From contig NZ_CP090365.1 of assembly GCF_021432065.1 (NCBI RefSeq), positions 558,001 to 622,000 of the forward strand: a DNA stretch of 64,000 nucleotides, in the 5' to 3' direction. Below, in pieces: positions 52,505-62,035 of the stretch; positions within the stretch are counted from its first letter, which is position 1, and every line of letters starts with the position of its first letter. The notes beneath the pieces are model-generated. The model ran no database searches, was not told the DNA's origin, and was given only the letters and a program-made list of their open reading frames with translations. Origin of the DNA: Photobacterium sp. TLY01. GTDB taxonomy: Bacteria > Pseudomonadota > Gammaproteobacteria > Enterobacterales > Vibrionaceae. A program made the position numbers and the translations under genes.

Positions 52505-53008
52505 TTATGATTGTGACGCTACCTGGCGGATGTAGTCGACCTGGACCGGTTTGGTAAAGGCGCCCGGACGCAGCGCCTGAACGGCTTCGATAATACGTGA
52601 CAACGGCCAGCCCATTTCCAGCAGCAGGTGCGCGGCAAGTAAACCGGTGCGGCCAGAGCCTCCCATGCAATGCAGGGCGATCTTGCCCCCTTCTGCAATA
52701 ATTTTATGCAATTGCGGGCTGGCTGCCTGCCAATGTGTCGCAAATTCGCGATCAGGCGCGGCATCATCTTCGATGGGGGTGTGTGCCCACAGCATGCCAG
52801 ACTGTTCAACAAGCTGGCCCAAATCAGCCACGTCTTTGTCTGTCATTTCCTGCGCATTGATGGCGGTCACGACAGCGCGTACCCCCTGTGCTTTCAGCTG
52901 ATTCAGGCTGTCTGCCAGAGCAACGCCTTTGGTGCCGGGGCAGGGTGTCAGTACCAGTGCGCTGGTCTCGGTGACGGGTAAAGTCCAGGTTGGATGTGTC
53001 ATTGTCAT
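52505..53008 (-). CDS. Dual-specificity-type phosphatase in the arsenate operon
   Basis: A 167-residue phosphatase with the CX5R loop HCMGGSGRTG (Cys114, Arg120) and an upstream general-acid aspartate candidate in the IEDDAAPDREF region. It starts at ATG 53008 or, with better spacing from GGGAG, ATG 53002. It sits between the GAPDH and arsJ genes with 7 bases to GAPDH, so it belongs to the operon. It might dephosphorylate a metabolite or regulate flux into the arseno-compound; its role in ArsJ systems is not something I can establish. Confidence 0.82.
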   Translation of the reverse strand: MTMTHPTWTLPVTETSALVLTPCPGTKGVALADSLNQLKAQGVRAVVTAINAQEMTDKDVADLGQLVEQSGMLWAHTPIEDDAAPDREFATHWQAASPQLHKIIAEGGKIALHCMGGSGRTGLLAAHLLLEMGWPLSRIIEAVQALRPGAFTKPVQVDYIRQVASQS

Positions 53009-53015
53009 GGCTCCC

Positions 53016-54017
53016 TTATGCTTGTCCGACTTTACGCACCAGTTCCGCCGTGCGGGTGGCGTAACCCATTTCGTTGTCATACCAGGCATAGATTTTCACC
53101 ATGCGTTTGCCAACCACCATGGTCGATAACGCATCGACGATGGTTGAGCGCTGATCGCCTTTATAGTCGATCGACACCAGCGGGCGGTCTTCATAGCCTA
53201 AAATACCCTGCAGTTCGCCCTGGGAAGCGTCTTTCAGCAGCTGATTGACTTCTTCGGCGGTGGTGTCGCGTTTGACGTCGAAAATGATGTCGGTCAGCGA
53301 CGCATTGGCCAGCGGGACACGCACGGCATGGCCGTTAATTTTGCCTTTCAGTTCCGGGAAGATCTCCACGATAGCCGAGGCCGATCCTGTGGTGGTCGGG
53401 ATCAGGCTCATGCCACAGGCACGGGCGCGGCGCAGATCTTTGTGTGGTGCATCCAGAATGGTTTGGGTATTGGTTAAATCATGAATCGTGGTAAAAATTG
53501 ACTGCTCAATCCCCAGTTTTTCATGGATCACTTTGACCACAGGGGCGATACAGTTGGTGGTACAGGAGGCCGCTGTGACAATGCGGTGTTGTTCAGGGTC
53601 GAAGATATGATCATTCACGCCCACCACAATATTGGCGATGCCTGCTTCTTTCACCGGTGCTGACACGACGACACGCTTCACACCCTGCGCCAGATATTGA
53701 TTCAGATACTCGGTGTTGCGGTGTTTGCCTGTGGCTTCGATGACCACGTCGCAAGCAGACCAGTCGACGGCATCAATCGCTTTTTCCTGCGTGGCCGCGA
53801 TGGCTTTGCCATTGATGACAATGTGATTGTCTTCTGCCTTCACTTCATGGTGCCAGCGACCCTGCACGGAATCGAATTCCAGCAGATGGGCCAGGGTTGC
53901 GGCATCACCGGCAACATCGTTAATCTGGACAAATTCCAGCTCTGGCCAGTCAAACGCTGCGCGCAGTGCCAGACGGCCGATGCGGCCAAAACCATTAATC
54001 CCTACTTTGATCGTCAT
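53016..54017 (-). CDS. Glyceraldehyde-3-phosphate dehydrogenase, ArsJ-associated
   Basis: A 333-residue NAD-dependent dehydrogenase from ATG 54017. The Rossmann motif is [14 protein letters not shown], the catalytic Cys152 lies in [13 protein letters not shown] and the catalytic His179 in FTTIHDLTN. Located directly after arsR and in the same operon as arsJ, it is best read as the paralogue that uses arsenate in place of phosphate to form 1-arseno-3-phosphoglycerate for export, rather than the housekeeping glycolytic enzyme. Confidence 0.9.
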   Translation of the reverse strand: MTIKVGINGFGRIGRLALRAAFDWPELEFVQINDVAGDAATLAHLLEFDSVQGRWHHEVKAEDNHIVINGKAIAATQEKAIDAVDWSACDVVIEATGKHRNTEYLNQYLAQGVKRVVVSAPVKEAGIANIVVGVNDHIFDPEQHRIVTAASCTTNCIAPVVKVIHEKLGIEQSIFTTIHDLTNTQTILDAPHKDLRRARACGMSLIPTTTGSASAIVEIFPELKGKINGHAVRVPLANASLTDIIFDVKRDTTAEEVNQLLKDASQGELQGILGYEDRPLVSIDYKGDQRSTIVDALSTMVVGKRMVKIYAWYDNEMGYATRTAELVRKVGQA

Positions 54018-54034
54018 ATTTCGCTCTTCCTGCA

Positions 54035-54388
54035 TTATTGGCAACAAACGGGTCGTTGTTTTATTGCCATGAGTCGTTCACTGTCCTGTTGGTATTCCTG
54101 CTCTAAGCAGTTTGAATCCACCAGTCCGTAAATTTGTTTTCGCATCCAGCCGGGCAGATCCTCGGTTAACCGGTAGAACACCCATTGGCCCTGCCTGACA
54201 TCAACCAGTAATCCGCTGGCGCGCATCACAGCCAGGTGGCGCGACATTTTCGGTTGGCTGACCTGCAGGGCTTCTGTCAGTTCGGCCACACACAGGCACT
54301 GTTCTTTCACAATGAGCCGTAAGCAACGCACACGGGTTTCATCTGCCAGCAGTTTAAAAAATTGATGAGGGAGCATGCTTATAACCAT
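54035..54388 (-). CDS. arsR: ArsR-family metalloregulator
   Basis: A 117-residue winged-helix repressor. The helix-turn-helix is [20 protein letters not shown]. Cysteines near residues 31 and 33 (EQCLCVAEL) form the arsenite-binding type site, and a CC pair near the C-terminus may contribute. ATG 54388 is favoured because GGAA is correctly spaced. It heads the operon, 17 bases before the GAPDH gene, and a dyad overlapping its start codon is a candidate autoregulatory operator. Confidence 0.9.
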   Translation of the reverse strand: MVISMLPHQFFKLLADETRVRCLRLIVKEQCLCVAELTEALQVSQPKMSRHLAVMRASGLLVDVRQGQWVFYRLTEDLPGWMRKQIYGLVDSNCLEQEYQQDSERLMAIKQRPVCCQ

Positions 54389-54406
54389 ATTCGAATTTCC
54401 GTATAT
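54387..54406 (-). promoter_or_regulatory. Putative ArsR operator
   Basis: ATATTCGAATTTCCGTATAT is an imperfect 20-bp dyad with 7 of 10 symmetric pairs, overlapping the arsR start codon and its upstream region. Position and symmetry fit ArsR autoregulation; binding is inferred. Confidence 0.5.
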
Positions 54407-54565
54407 CTTAGTCTGATGAAGCGTTCGGTCAATCCCTGTGAAGCGGATGTCATCAAATCTTCATATTGGCGGACTGGTTCACTGGGTAACTGGGAGACTG
54501 GCTGTATGCAAGGATTGAGCGGGGGCAGGCAAAGACGGCGTGAGACAGGATGTCCCGGAAAGAAA

Positions 54566-54587
54566 AGCCCGCTGGTGTCAGCGGGCT
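54566..54587 (-). terminator. Terminator of the Ig-repeat lipoprotein gene
   Basis: AGCCCGCT/AGCGGGCT with a 6-base loop. Read on the minus strand it is followed by TTTTCTTT, 9 bases after the stop codon. Confidence 0.88.
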
Positions 54588-54596
54588 AAAGTGGGG

Positions 54597-56930
54597 TTAC
54601 ATTTCTAAATCACTTTTCTCAACAGAGTTGACGGTACAGACCGACAGAACCCCTGGCACGGTAGCCAGACAATTGATGATGATGGCATTTTCACTGTCTA
54701 CATCAGTGCCTGACATGTCGGCGGTCGAAGTGATCAGTACGTCTGTCAGCACGCCAGCAAGCAGGTTAACGACACCTTCGGTGCTGACAGCGAGCAAGGA
54801 CGCTGCAGAGACGTGATAAGTCACGTTGCTGTTATCCACCTGCAGCTTGGTACCATCGGAATAGTAGGCATGGGTTGAGACCGTGAAAATATCTGAACCC
54901 AGTAACTCAATGGCCAGACTGCCTGAGTGATCCGATTCGATCCGAACACGCAGTAACTCCGCAGGACCAACCGTCAGGGTTGCCGTATCCGAGCTACCCT
55001 CATAGTTCGCGCTAATCGTTGCAGATCCTTCGGAGACGCCCTGCGCCAGACCGTCAGCAGTGATGGTTGCGACACTGGTATCGCTGCTCACCCAGCTCAC
55101 CAGATCCGTGACATCCTGAGTGGACGCGTCCGTGAAGGTGGCTGTGGCGGTGAACTGCTGGGTCAAACCGTTGGCGATGGTTGCCGTTGATGGCGTGATT
55201 GCCAGTGAGTTGACCGTTGCAGCTGTGACTTCCAGGGGGACGGCCGGGCTGGTTTGGCCCTGATAGCTGGCTGTGATCTGTGTTGTGCCCATTGCTAACG
55301 ATTGCGCCAGACCTGAGGGATTGATGCTGGCGACACTGGTGTCCGAACTCACCCAATTGACCAGATGAGTCACATCCTGGGTGCTGGCATCGGAGAAGGT
55401 TGCTGTGGCAGTAAACTGCTGGGTGGTGCCATTGGCAATACTGGCGGTACCCGGGCTGACAGCAATGGAGCTGACGGTTGCCGGCGTGACCGAGAGCGGA
55501 ATCTCAGCGCTGTCGACGCCCTGATAATGGGCGGTCACGACTGTGCTTCCTTCTGCCAATGCATGGGCTAAACCTGTGGCCGACAGGGTGGCGACACTGG
55601 TATCACCACTTTTCCAGCTCACCTGATCCGTCACATCCAGGATGCTGCCATCAGAGAACTTGGCGGTGGCAGTAAACTGCTGGGTGGTGCCGTTGGCAAT
55701 ACTGGCCGTTTCCGGTGCAATGGTGACAGACAGCACGGTGGCTTCAGTGATCGTCAGATTTGCGTTGTTGCTGACTGTCCCGCCAAAGCTGGCCGTGATC
55801 ACGGCAGATCCCGTCGCGAGTGTACTGACAACCCCGGTTCCGGACACGGTCGCGACAGCGGTATCGCTGCTGCTCCATGTTGCTTGCGCACTGACATCCT
55901 GCGAGGTGTTGTTATCAAAATGCGCGATGGCGGTATAGGCCCGGCTGGTGCCTTTGGCCAGACTCAGGTTAGCGGGTGTTACTTGCACTGAATCAACTGT
56001 AGCCGCTGTCACTGTGAGATTCACAGGCGCACTGGTTGTGCCACCGAAACTGGCGGTTATACCGCTAGACCCTGCGGCAACGCCTTCCGCTAATCCTGAG
56101 GCTGAGATGGTGGCGGCAGCTGTGTTGTCGCTGTTCCAGGTCACCTGTGCGGTTAAATCTTGTGTTGAACCGTCGGAGAAGTGGCCTGTGGCAGTAAACT
56201 GCTGTTGTGTGCCTTGTACCAAGGATGCCGTGGCAGGCGAGAGATGAATTGAACTCAGTGTGGCTGTGGTCACTGTCACCGCTGCCTGATTGCTGTTCAC
56301 CCCTTCAAACTGACCGGTGACCGTTGCTGACCCGGAGGCCTTGGCGGAAGCCATACCGTTGGCGTCCACCTCGACCGTACTGGCATCTGTGGTATTCCAG
56401 GTAGTCTGGCTGGTGACATCTTCACGGCTGCCATCGTGATAGTAAGCCAGCGCGGTAAATTGCACCTGAGTGCCTGCCGCTGCTGATGTCTGTCCGGGAG
56501 TGATTTGCAGCTGACTGACTGTATGGCCGCCCGTCACCGTAATCACGATGCTGCCACCACTGACCCCGGCATAACTGCAGGAAATGGTGGTTTCACCGGC
56601 GGCAATAGCCTGGATCATCCCTTTGCCACTGATGATGGCCACTGACTCATCGCTGCTGGTGCATTGTGCGTCCTGAGTGACCTCTTTTTTATCGCCGTCA
56701 GCGTGAATGGCATTCACGGTAAAACTCAGGGAACTGCCTGCTTCGGCTGTATTCGCGCTGGGGATGATCTCCAGATTGCGGACTGTTTTACCGCCCTTAT
56801 CTACGGCGCTGGTGTTGTTCTCTTTCTGGCTGGGCAGACCGCTCCCTTCTCCGCCGCAACCTGCCAGGGTCAGCGTCATGAGAAAAATACTCAGCCAGAG
56901 TGTGAAATACCGGCAAATGTTGTTCTTCAT
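54597..56930 (-). CDS. Bacterial Ig-like (Big_2) repeat lipoprotein
   Basis: A 777-residue surface protein. The lipobox LTLAGC (cysteine near 25) marks it as a lipoprotein. Seven Big_2-type repeats of about 85 residues follow, each with motifs like ANGTTQQFTATATFSDAST, WVSSDTSVA and GLAQG, and a divergent eighth domain ends the protein. The later repeats are very similar, implying recent internal duplication. The start overlaps the stop of the OmpA-like gene (ATGA), so the two are coupled. An adhesin or matrix role is plausible; nothing in the sequence fixes a ligand. Confidence 0.87.
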   Translation of the reverse strand: MKNNICRYFTLWLSIFLMTLTLAGCGGEGSGLPSQKENNTSAVDKGGKTVRNLEIIPSANTAEAGSSLSFTVNAIHADGDKKEVTQDAQCTSSDESVAIISGKGMIQAIAAGETTISCSYAGVSGGSIVITVTGGHTVSQLQITPGQTSAAAGTQVQFTALAYYHDGSREDVTSQTTWNTTDASTVEVDANGMASAKASGSATVTGQFEGVNSNQAAVTVTTATLSSIHLSPATASLVQGTQQQFTATGHFSDGSTQDLTAQVTWNSDNTAAATISASGLAEGVAAGSSGITASFGGTTSAPVNLTVTAATVDSVQVTPANLSLAKGTSRAYTAIAHFDNNTSQDVSAQATWSSSDTAVATVSGTGVVSTLATGSAVITASFGGTVSNNANLTITEATVLSVTIAPETASIANGTTQQFTATAKFSDGSILDVTDQVSWKSGDTSVATLSATGLAHALAEGSTVVTAHYQGVDSAEIPLSVTPATVSSIAVSPGTASIANGTTQQFTATATFSDASTQDVTHLVNWVSSDTSVASINPSGLAQSLAMGTTQITASYQGQTSPAVPLEVTAATVNSLAITPSTATIANGLTQQFTATATFTDASTQDVTDLVSWVSSDTSVATITADGLAQGVSEGSATISANYEGSSDTATLTVGPAELLRVRIESDHSGSLAIELLGSDIFTVSTHAYYSDGTKLQVDNSNVTYHVSAASLLAVSTEGVVNLLAGVLTDVLITSTADMSGTDVDSENAIIINCLATVPGVLSVCTVNSVEKSDLEM

Positions 56931-57967
56931 TGGATTGCCTTCCTTGTAAACTGAGGAGAAGTCAGTACAACGCGTCGGTTCATGGCACGGTTAGCCGGGG
57001 TGTCATTACTGACCAGCGGCTTGGTTTCGCCAAACGCTTCGTAGCTGATACGGTCAGGGGTAATTCCCTGTTGTTCAAAATACTGCACAACACTTTGCGC
57101 CCTGCGTTCAGACAGCTTCATGTTGTAGTCTTCCGAGCCAACATCGTCGGTATGGGTCTCCACGCGCAGCATGGCTTCCGGATACTGATTCAGGTGATTC
57201 AGCATCGGCTGGAATGTGGAGGTCATATCGGGGCGGAGTTTGGCTGAATTGAATTCGAAAATGGCATTGGACTGAGTCCCATCCACCTGCAGGGTAAAGG
57301 CTTCCTGAGTGACAGGCGGTGGAACAGGTGCCGGTTCGGGCTCAACCACGGCCACAGGCTGCGGATCATTGCCTGAAAACCGATAGCTGATGCCCAGCAT
57401 CAGGGTGTGAAGATCGGCGCCAGCCGTGCCATCGTCGCCGACATTATTGGCAAACTGATAGCTGAGCCCGGTTCGCCAGCGCGGTGTAAAGTCCCAGTCA
57501 ACGCCGACACCGACAATGGGGGAGAAGCCATCTTCGTCGTTCGAGACAGTGCCTGCAATTTCTTTCCCATCGCTGGAGACATGCCAGGCCATCACGCCGG
57601 CTTTACCGACCACAGACACCACATCCGAGACCGGATAGCGGTAGCCCAGAGAGGCTGACAGTCCCAACACATCCCCTTCATAATCGGCGCCAACTGAAGG
57701 GTCATCCAGCGCCGGATAAGTGGCATCGAACTGGCCGTAATAGTCGTAGGCCACTTCCAGCTCCCAGCGCGGAGTCCAGGCGTAGTTATAGAAAATCCCT
57801 GCACCAGGCGCATCATCATCACAGCTGATGTGATGGCTTTCACAGGCACCATCAGCAAACGTGTAACTGGCGCGGAGCCCGGCCCGGTGCTCAGAAGCAT
57901 TCGCGAGAGAGATACATAAAGTACTTAGTACAACACATGAAAGGGAAAATTTTGTGCTCTGATTCAT
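56927..57967 (-). CDS. OmpA-family outer-membrane protein
   Basis: A 346-residue protein with a signal peptide ending ISLANA. About residues 25-200 form an OmpA-like eight-stranded barrel (GLRASYTFADGACESHH, AGADLHTLMLGISYRFSG), then a proline-rich linker (PEPAPVPPPVTQ) and a C-terminal OmpA peptidoglycan-binding domain with THTDDVGSEDYNMKLSERRA. CxxH-type acidic loops could bind metal. It is the first gene of a two-gene operon with the Ig-repeat lipoprotein, perhaps anchoring it at the surface. Confidence 0.9.
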   Translation of the reverse strand: MNQSTKFSLSCVVLSTLCISLANASEHRAGLRASYTFADGACESHHISCDDDAPGAGIFYNYAWTPRWELEVAYDYYGQFDATYPALDDPSVGADYEGDVLGLSASLGYRYPVSDVVSVVGKAGVMAWHVSSDGKEIAGTVSNDEDGFSPIVGVGVDWDFTPRWRTGLSYQFANNVGDDGTAGADLHTLMLGISYRFSGNDPQPVAVVEPEPAPVPPPVTQEAFTLQVDGTQSNAIFEFNSAKLRPDMTSTFQPMLNHLNQYPEAMLRVETHTDDVGSEDYNMKLSERRAQSVVQYFEQQGITPDRISYEAFGETKPLVSNDTPANRAMNRRVVLTSPQFTRKAIQ

Positions 57968-58220
57968 TACCTATCCATCCTCAGTCCTTGAAAACGCTAC
58001 AAAGAGCTACCCAGCCTCAGAAACTTCTTGTTATCCAGGTATGCTTTAAGTCAAATTAGTACACAGATCACAAAATAGCTAAATAAGTTGCACAGATATC
58101 ATGACTTGATGGGACGGATTTTTAGTCTTAGCCGTTCATGCCAGGCGGAAGTGGTGATGAATCGGGCTTCTGGAATGATTTATGCCTGTGTGCCAGAACA
58201 CATCCGGGCGAAGAAACAAA

Positions 58221-58251
58221 AACACCCCGCCAGGTGAACCCGCGGGGTGTT
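58221..58251 (-). terminator. Terminator of the copper chaperone gene
   Basis: AACACCCCGC/GCGGGGTGTT with an 11-base loop. On the minus strand a TTTTTGTTTC tract follows, 25 bases after the stop codon. The rest of 57968-58275 shows no gene. Confidence 0.85.
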
Positions 58252-58275
58252 GGAGGGGGGGGATTGGAAGACGGA

Positions 58276-58824
58276 TCAGTGCATGGCGTCGTGGTTCATG
58301 CCTTCGTGATCCATATCGTCATGATCCATACCTTCATGGTTCATTTGGCCGTGGTCCATGTCTTGCCCGGTTTGCATCATGTAGTCGGCTTTTTCTACTT
58401 TCACTTGTACGTCCACTTGACCGGCGTGCTGAAAATAAAGTGTCAGGGGAAAACTGTCTCCCAGCTTAGGCACTGAGGTCAGATTAAACATCATGATGTG
58501 GTAACCGCCGGGCTTTAGCAGCTGTGTTTCACCGGCAGGGATCTGAATGTCGTCCACTTTGCGCATCTTCATCATGCCGTTTTCATGTGCGTGTTCATGA
58601 AGTTCGACTTTTTCAGCAATGGGCGATTCTGCACGCAGCAGGACATCTGCCTGATCGCCGTGGTTATCTACTGAGAAAAAAGCCGCTGCGACTGAAGACA
58701 TCGGCGGGACTTCTTTGGACCAGGGATGATCAATGTGCAGCTTGCCAGACTCAAATTCGTGGGCTGTTGCCAGGCCGGAGGTGAAGACGGAAGCGGCCAG
58801 CAGCAAAGCGTGTAATGGTTTCAT
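58276..58824 (-). CDS. Periplasmic copper chaperone, PCu(A)C family
   Basis: A 182-residue exported protein from ATG 58824, preceded by GGAG at 6 bases. The signal peptide ends SGLATA. The PCuAC core shows VELHEHAHENGMMKMRKVDD and LLKPGGYHIMMFNL, where His and Met ligate Cu(I). The C-terminus is an unusual extension very rich in His, Met and Asp (MDHGQMNHEGMDH and similar), probably an extra metal-binding tail. It would deliver copper to cytochrome oxidase in the periplasm. It is read with the upstream membrane gene. Confidence 0.9.
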   Translation of the reverse strand: MKPLHALLLAASVFTSGLATAHEFESGKLHIDHPWSKEVPPMSSVAAAFFSVDNHGDQADVLLRAESPIAEKVELHEHAHENGMMKMRKVDDIQIPAGETQLLKPGGYHIMMFNLTSVPKLGDSFPLTLYFQHAGQVDVQVKVEKADYMMQTGQDMDHGQMNHEGMDHDDMDHEGMNHDAMH

Positions 58825-58858
58825 GGTGTTCTCCAATGGGGTTAAAGCAATCAAAAAT

Positions 58859-59296
58859 TCAAACGAAATGTGATGATGTGCTGAACGTCGGAGGAGAGTG
58901 TTTTGGCCCAAACAGTTCATAGAGTTTGTTGTTCGCACTGAGCCAGAACATACGGCGCAGACCGGAAAAAATCGCCACAGATGCCAGCATGATCGGCACA
59001 ATATGACTTGTGTCGTAATGGATGGGCTGTAATGGCGTGAGCAAGGGGCAGTGATTTTGCCATTGTGTGTGCGGCGACCCGTCTTGCTGATTCACCCAAT
59101 CGGTGGCAGAGACCCATTGCAGGCCATGCACCGTACAGATCAGAATTTTATCCCCGGTCAAGCCGCTCGGAGTGCCCTGATGGAAAGCCGGATTGATCAC
59201 CACGACAGCCGACAGCACATTCAGCCATAGCAATGACGCCAGAACGATCGTGATCATTCCAGCGCGATTGCGGGTTGAAGTAAACGTCGGAGTCAT
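58859..59296 (-). CDS. Hypothetical membrane protein upstream of PCu(A)C
   Basis: A 145-residue protein with an N-terminal hydrophobic segment (MITIVLASLLWLNVLSAVVV), a central region with cysteines and histidines (DKILICTVHGLQWV, WQNHCPLL) and a second hydrophobic stretch (HIVPIMLASVAIFSGL). The layout resembles DUF2946-type copper-linked proteins, though the usual HxxCxxC cluster is not complete, so the family is uncertain. It lies 34 bases upstream of the PCu(A)C gene in the same direction, suggesting a copper-handling operon. Confidence 0.6.
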   Translation of the reverse strand: MTPTFTSTRNRAGMITIVLASLLWLNVLSAVVVINPAFHQGTPSGLTGDKILICTVHGLQWVSATDWVNQQDGSPHTQWQNHCPLLTPLQPIHYDTSHIVPIMLASVAIFSGLRRMFWLSANNKLYELFGPKHSPPTFSTSSHFV

Positions 59297-59499
59297 GGTG
59301 TTTTGTCTGTTTCTGAGAAGCTGAAATCATAGCAGATGAGAATAACATTCGGTAACAGATTCGCGGTAAGTGCTTGAAAAAATCCGGCTGAACACCGATT
59401 TTCTGTGTGTTGAGCCGGGTTGCCGCGTCTTGAGTATCTGGTTGTTTTTTCATGGGAAGAGTGCTTGAATAACGGCACTTACCTACCGGAGGCAAAGGA

Positions 59500-60492
59500 A
59501 TGAAGGTTGCGATTCTGGACGATTATCAGGATGTTGTCCGTACCTTGCCCTGTTACGCGCTGCTCAGTGAATACGATGTGACTGTGTACACATCGCCGCC
59601 TGCTGATCAGACTCAGCTGATCGACAGACTGAAAGATAAAGATGTCCTGGTGCTGATCCGTGAACGCACTGTCATTGATGACGCCTTACTTGCCCATCTC
59701 CCCCGACTGAAACTGATCAGCCAGACCGGCAAGATCAGTAATCATTTGGATCTTGAAGCCTGCACCCGCCGCAAGGTGGCTGTCGCGGAAGGCGTCGGCT
59801 CACCGGTCGCGCCTACGGAATTATGCTGGGCGCTGATCATGGCGGCCAGCCGGCAATTGCTGCCTTATTGTCAGCATCTGCAGGTGGGAGAATGGCAGCA
59901 ATCCGGGCTGCCACAGTTAGGTCGCAGCCTGAATGGCAGAACATTGGGGATCTGGGGCTTTGGTAAAATCGGCCAGCGTATTGCCCGGATTGCAGACGTG
60001 TTTGAGATGAAGGTGCTGGTCTGGGGCAGTGAACATTCCCGCGCGCAGGCAGTCGCTCAAGGGTATCAGGCAGCGCCGTCGAAAGCGGTGTTTTTCGCTC
60101 AGTCTGACATCGTATCGCTGCATTTACGGCTCAATGAACACACCCGAGGCTGTGTGACGGCCGGCGATCTGGCACTGATGAAAGCCGATGCACTGTTTGT
60201 GAATACCAGCCGTGCGGAACTGGTGGCACCCGGCGCGCTGGTGGCCGCTCTTGAGCGGGGAAGGCCGGGTTATGCCGCCGTGGATGTTTACGAGACTGAG
60301 CCGGCTTTACCTGCTGACGAGCCACTGTTAACCATGCCGAACGTGTTATGTTCGCCGCACCTGGGCTTTGTCGAACAGGACAGTTACACCCTGTACTTTG
60401 AAACGGCTCTGGCCAATGTGGTGAGTTACAGCAAAGGCCAGCCAGCCGGTCTTGCGAATGCCGTGGTATTGAACACTGAACCTCATCAATAA
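59500..60492 (+). CDS. D-2-hydroxyacid dehydrogenase
   Basis: A 330-residue NAD(P)-dependent dehydrogenase. The NAD-binding Rossmann motif is LGIWGFGKIGQRIARIADVF. The catalytic Arg is in NTSRAELVAPGAL, the Glu in VDVYETEPA and the His in SPHLGFVEQD. Such enzymes interconvert 2-oxo and 2-hydroxy acids. CCGGAGGCAAAGGA precedes ATG 59500. It is followed 24 bases later by an SDR gene on the same strand, so the two probably share a transcript and a pathway, unidentified here. Confidence 0.9.
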   Translation: MKVAILDDYQDVVRTLPCYALLSEYDVTVYTSPPADQTQLIDRLKDKDVLVLIRERTVIDDALLAHLPRLKLISQTGKISNHLDLEACTRRKVAVAEGVGSPVAPTELCWALIMAASRQLLPYCQHLQVGEWQQSGLPQLGRSLNGRTLGIWGFGKIGQRIARIADVFEMKVLVWGSEHSRAQAVAQGYQAAPSKAVFFAQSDIVSLHLRLNEHTRGCVTAGDLALMKADALFVNTSRAELVAPGALVAALERGRPGYAAVDVYETEPALPADEPLLTMPNVLCSPHLGFVEQDSYTLYFETALANVVSYSKGQPAGLANAVVLNTEPHQ

Positions 60493-60516
60493 CAATGGAA
60501 TGAAAAGGAACCGAAG

Positions 60517-61269
60517 ATGCCTAAAGAGCGGGTCGTATTGATTACCGGATCCAGCCGGGGAATTGGCGCAGCGACAGCGATTCAGCTGGCCTCTCAGGGG
60601 GTGAATATCTGCGTGAATTATCGCTCTGAGCACGAAGCGGCAGAGCAGATTGTGCACCGGGCGCGTCAATATGGCGTGAATGCCATAGCGGTACAGGCGG
60701 ATGTGTCTCAGGAACAGGAGGTGATGCGGCTGTTTGCCACCCTGGATAATGAACTGGGGCCGATAACCGGGCTGGTGAATAACGCCGGAATTCTGATGCA
60801 GCAGATGCCGGTGTTACAAATGTCAGCAGCGCGGATCAATGCCGTGATGCAGACCAATGTCACCAGCTGTTTTCTGTGTTGCCGGGAAGCGATTCGCCGG
60901 ATGGCCTATTCGCAAGGCGGCCAGGGCGGCTCGATTGTCAATGTTTCTTCAGCGGCTTCCCGTACCGGCGCCCCCTTTGAATATGTCGATTATGCGGCCT
61001 CGAAAGGGGCGATGGACACCCTGACCCGCGGCCTGTCACTGGAAGTGGCCAGTGAAGGCGTTCGGGTGAACGGGGTTCGTCCCGGCTTTATTTACACCGA
61101 TATGCACGCCTCAGGTGGCGAGCCGAACCGGATTGAACGGCTGAAATCAGCGATCCCGATGCAGCGCGGCGGTACAGCCGAAGAAGTCTCCGAAGCGATC
61201 TGCTGGTTATTGTCGGATCAGGCGTCGTATTCGACCGGATCCTTTATCGATCTGGCAGGCGGCCGTTAA
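60517..61269 (+). CDS. SDR-family oxidoreductase
   Basis: A 250-residue classical short-chain dehydrogenase. The cofactor loop is TGSSRGIGAATA, followed by NNAG, the catalytic serine in NVSSAASR, and the YAASKGAMD active site. The C-terminus ends with the typical IDLAGGR. It resembles the YgfF-type group. It is cotranscribed with the hydroxyacid dehydrogenase upstream. The substrate is unknown. Confidence 0.9.
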   Translation: MPKERVVLITGSSRGIGAATAIQLASQGVNICVNYRSEHEAAEQIVHRARQYGVNAIAVQADVSQEQEVMRLFATLDNELGPITGLVNNAGILMQQMPVLQMSAARINAVMQTNVTSCFLCCREAIRRMAYSQGGQGGSIVNVSSAASRTGAPFEYVDYAASKGAMDTLTRGLSLEVASEGVRVNGVRPGFIYTDMHASGGEPNRIERLKSAIPMQRGGTAEEVSEAICWLLSDQASYSTGSFIDLAGGR

Positions 61270-61324
61270 GCACTATCGTGACCGGCCGATACCTGTTCCC
61301 AGCGGGACTGACCGCAGCCGGTAA

Positions 61325-62035
61325 CTATGGCTGACTGCGGTACTTGCGCTCCGGCCGGCCGACACTGCCATAAGAGACTTCAGCACTCAGCTCATCGGTG
61401 CTGACCAGATACTCCAGATATCGGCGCGCGGTTGTCCGGCTGGCGCCGATTTCCTGACCGACCTGTTCCGCGTTGAGGTTCACATTCGGATCGGTGAACA
61501 CGCTTCGGATCTTGTCCAGCGTCAGGCCATCAATGCCTTTCGGTAAGCGTGAGGCCGTAACTGGCGGCGTTTGCGGTGCGGGTTGATCTGCGGCAGAGAT
61601 GGGCTGCAGCAGGCCATCGACATCACTTTGCACCAGCGATTGCATGTCAGACAACTTGTCCAGATGAGCGCTGAAATTGAATAGCGCCGATTGCAGTCTT
61701 TCAAACACCACGGGTTTTAAAATGTAATCAAATATCCCGCTGCGCATCGCGGTGCGCAAGGTCTCAACTTCCGTGGCCGCCGTGACCAGAATCACGTCGG
61801 TATGGCAGCTTTCAGCACGCAGTTCCCTGAGCAGTTCCAGCCCGGTGCCGGTCGGAAACTGATTGTCCAATAACAGTAACTGTGGCTGGAACACGTCAAT
61901 CAAATCTCTGGCTTCATCCAGGCCGTGGGCGATGCCGACAACCTGAAAGCCCGGTGTTTTTTCGACGAAGCGACGCTGTATTTCCGCATTTTGCGGATCA
62001 TCTTCTGCAATGACGACAGTAATGGGTGCTGTCAT
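61325..62035 (-). CDS. Response regulator, CitB/DcuR family
   Basis: A 236-residue two-component regulator. The receiver domain (1-120) has the acidic pocket EDD near residue 11 and the phosphoacceptor aspartate in LLLDNQFPTGTGLELL. The C-terminal winged helix (EQVGQEIGASRTTARRYLEY) is that of the CitB/DcuR/DctR group, which controls uptake of di- and tricarboxylates. It overlaps the histidine kinase gene by 4 bases (ATGA). Confidence 0.9.
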   Translation of the reverse strand: MTAPITVVIAEDDPQNAEIQRRFVEKTPGFQVVGIAHGLDEARDLIDVFQPQLLLLDNQFPTGTGLELLRELRAESCHTDVILVTAATEVETLRTAMRSGIFDYILKPVVFERLQSALFNFSAHLDKLSDMQSLVQSDVDGLLQPISAADQPAPQTPPVTASRLPKGIDGLTLDKIRSVFTDPNVNLNAEQVGQEIGASRTTARRYLEYLVSTDELSAEVSYGSVGRPERKYRSQP

